A stretch of 5,800 nucleotides of DNA from Balneolales bacterium (lineage in GTDB: Bacteria; Bacteroidota; Rhodothermia; Balneolales; Balneolaceae): the NCBI GenBank assembly GCA_022360375.1, contig JAKSCW010000001.1, positions 1 to 5,800 of the forward strand, read 5' to 3'. The notes beneath the pieces are model-generated. The model did not search any database. It had not been told where the DNA came from and saw nothing but the letters and a program-made list of their open reading frames with translations. Shown piece after piece: positions 5,116 through 5,800 of this stretch (its first letter is position 1; each line of letters starts with the position of its first letter). Made by a program: the position numbers and the translations under genes.

Positions 5116-5800
5116 TTGAATCGTATCGACCGACTTACTGCTATCATCATCTTTCTCCAGGGGAGAAAGTTTGTACCCATTGATGAAATAGCGGATCGGT
5201 ACGGAATTAGCGAACGAACGGCTTATCGCGATTTGAAGGCCCTGGAAGAAGCAGGTGTCCCAATCGGCATCGAGACTGGCAAAGGGTATTATATACTCCG
5301 GGGCTATCACCTGCCTCCTGTGGTGTTCAGTAAAGGGGAAGCCATGGCGCTGCTTGCCGCGGAACGGCTGATGCAACAATGGAATAACACGGAGCTTGGT
5401 AACGCCTATCATTCTGCACTCGATAAAATCCGCTCTACGCTGCCGCCCGAAGAAAAAGATTTCTTTGAGGCTATGGATGATCATGTTGGCATTCTTTACC
5501 CCGAGATTATTCATTCTGAACTGGCTAATTCCAATATCTTCTCGTTTTTGCAGCAGGCTATTTTCAAAAATGAGGTTATAGAAATCAAATATAAACGCCC
5601 TTATGGTGAGGAAACCCTTAACCGTAAAATAGAACCTCTGGGCCTTTTGGTTCGCGGACGAAACTGGTACCTGGCCGGGTGGTGCAGGCTCCGGGACGAT
5701 TACCGGATGTTCCGTCTTGATCGTTTTGAGACTTATAAAACTACCGGTGAAAATCTTCCCACACCAGCAATTCACACATTGAAAAAATTTCACGAGCTCA
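5116..5800 (+). CDS. YafY-type HTH-WYL transcriptional regulator (right end cut by window)
   Basis: A DNA-binding regulator with an N-terminal DeoR-like helix-turn-helix and a C-terminal WYL domain; 228 residues are visible and the frame is still open at 5800. Residues 1-60 are the HTH: NRIDRLTAIIIFLQGRKFV, then IDEIADRYGISERTAYRDLKAL with the recognition helix near 32-42, and wing GKGYYIL. The WYL domain begins near 140; the literal WYL is residues 184-186 in GRNWYLAGW, followed by YRMFRLDRF (196-204), the usual ligand-binding signature. The start is inferred as TTG 5116, giving MNRIDRL, the conserved beginning of this family. The upstream ATG at 5111 is in another frame and reads only ML then stop, and a TAA at 5095-5097 closes the correct frame upstream. 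Related Bacteroidetes proteins are often about 230 residues, so little may be missing. It lies 10 bases after the transglycosylase stop. WYL domains sense ligands or nucleic acids; the ligand and targets here are unknown. Confidence 0.9.
   Translation, partial: MNRIDRLTAIIIFLQGRKFVPIDEIADRYGISERTAYRDLKALEEAGVPIGIETGKGYYILRGYHLPPVVFSKGEAMALLAAERLMQQWNNTELGNAYHSALDKIRSTLPPEEKDFFEAMDDHVGILYPEIIHSELANSNIFSFLQQAIFKNEVIEIKYKRPYGEETLNRKIEPLGLLVRGRNWYLAGWCRLRDDYRMFRLDRFETYKTTGENLPTPAIHTLKKFHEL

Noticed and set aside
5098..5793. Long minus-strand open frame of 231 codons at the right end
   Set aside because: The + strand frame over the same bases gives a clear HTH-WYL regulator with a WYL motif and YRMFRLDR; the minus frame shows no recognisable motif and is its shadow.

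Overview
The window suggests a member of the Bacteroidota or a close relative such as Balneolota, judging by three things. The only clear promoter has the Bacteroidetes layout (TTG, 19-base spacer, TAnnTTTG). Shine-Dalgarno sites are weak or absent before most genes. The gene content is typical of that group: a BlaI repressor with an M56 peptidase, YwqK/MORN-like proteins, a secreted cyclase-family protein, an MltB-type transglycosylase and a YafY-type WYL regulator. The phylum call is inference; no marker gene is present.

Layout, all on the + strand. Bases 1-338 are AT-rich and hold no gene I can support, only a low-confidence open frame running in from the left edge and a small hairpin. Bases 339-373 carry a promoter whose -7 element lies inside a BlaI-type operator. 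Then come a BlaI/MecI-family repressor (395-766), a BlaR1-like M56 membrane metallopeptidase (763-2130), and two tandem paralogues of unknown function (2127-2801 and 2798-3472). Each of these four genes starts inside the stop of the one before through an ATGA overlap, so they form a translationally coupled operon. The second paralogue is interrupted by one in-frame TAA at 3266-3268. Downstream are a putatively exported cyclase/kynurenine-formamidase-like protein (3521-4315), a lytic murein transglycosylase (4344-5105, TTG start) and an HTH-WYL regulator cut by the right edge (5116-5800, TTG start).

How it may work. BlaI should repress its own operon through the operator at 358-373. The M56 protein should receive a signal across the membrane and relieve repression by proteolysis. 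It lacks the penicillin-binding sensor domain of staphylococcal BlaR1; instead it has about 145 residues of predicted helix ending in a proline-rich tail, so its signal is unknown.

The most unusual part is the tandem pair. Each begins with a copy of the peptidase's own cytoplasmic juxtamembrane segment (compare NNFNYSTPKKR in the peptidase with NKLDFSLTKKR in both paralogues). A single hydrophobic segment follows, then a YwqK/MORN-like outer domain. They look like detached, duplicated C-terminal halves of a BlaR1-type sensor, possibly accessory sensors or substrates of the M56 protease. The pair is the strongest candidate here for an undescribed arrangement. The later three genes may be separate from it, although the murein transglycosylase makes a cell-envelope theme possible.
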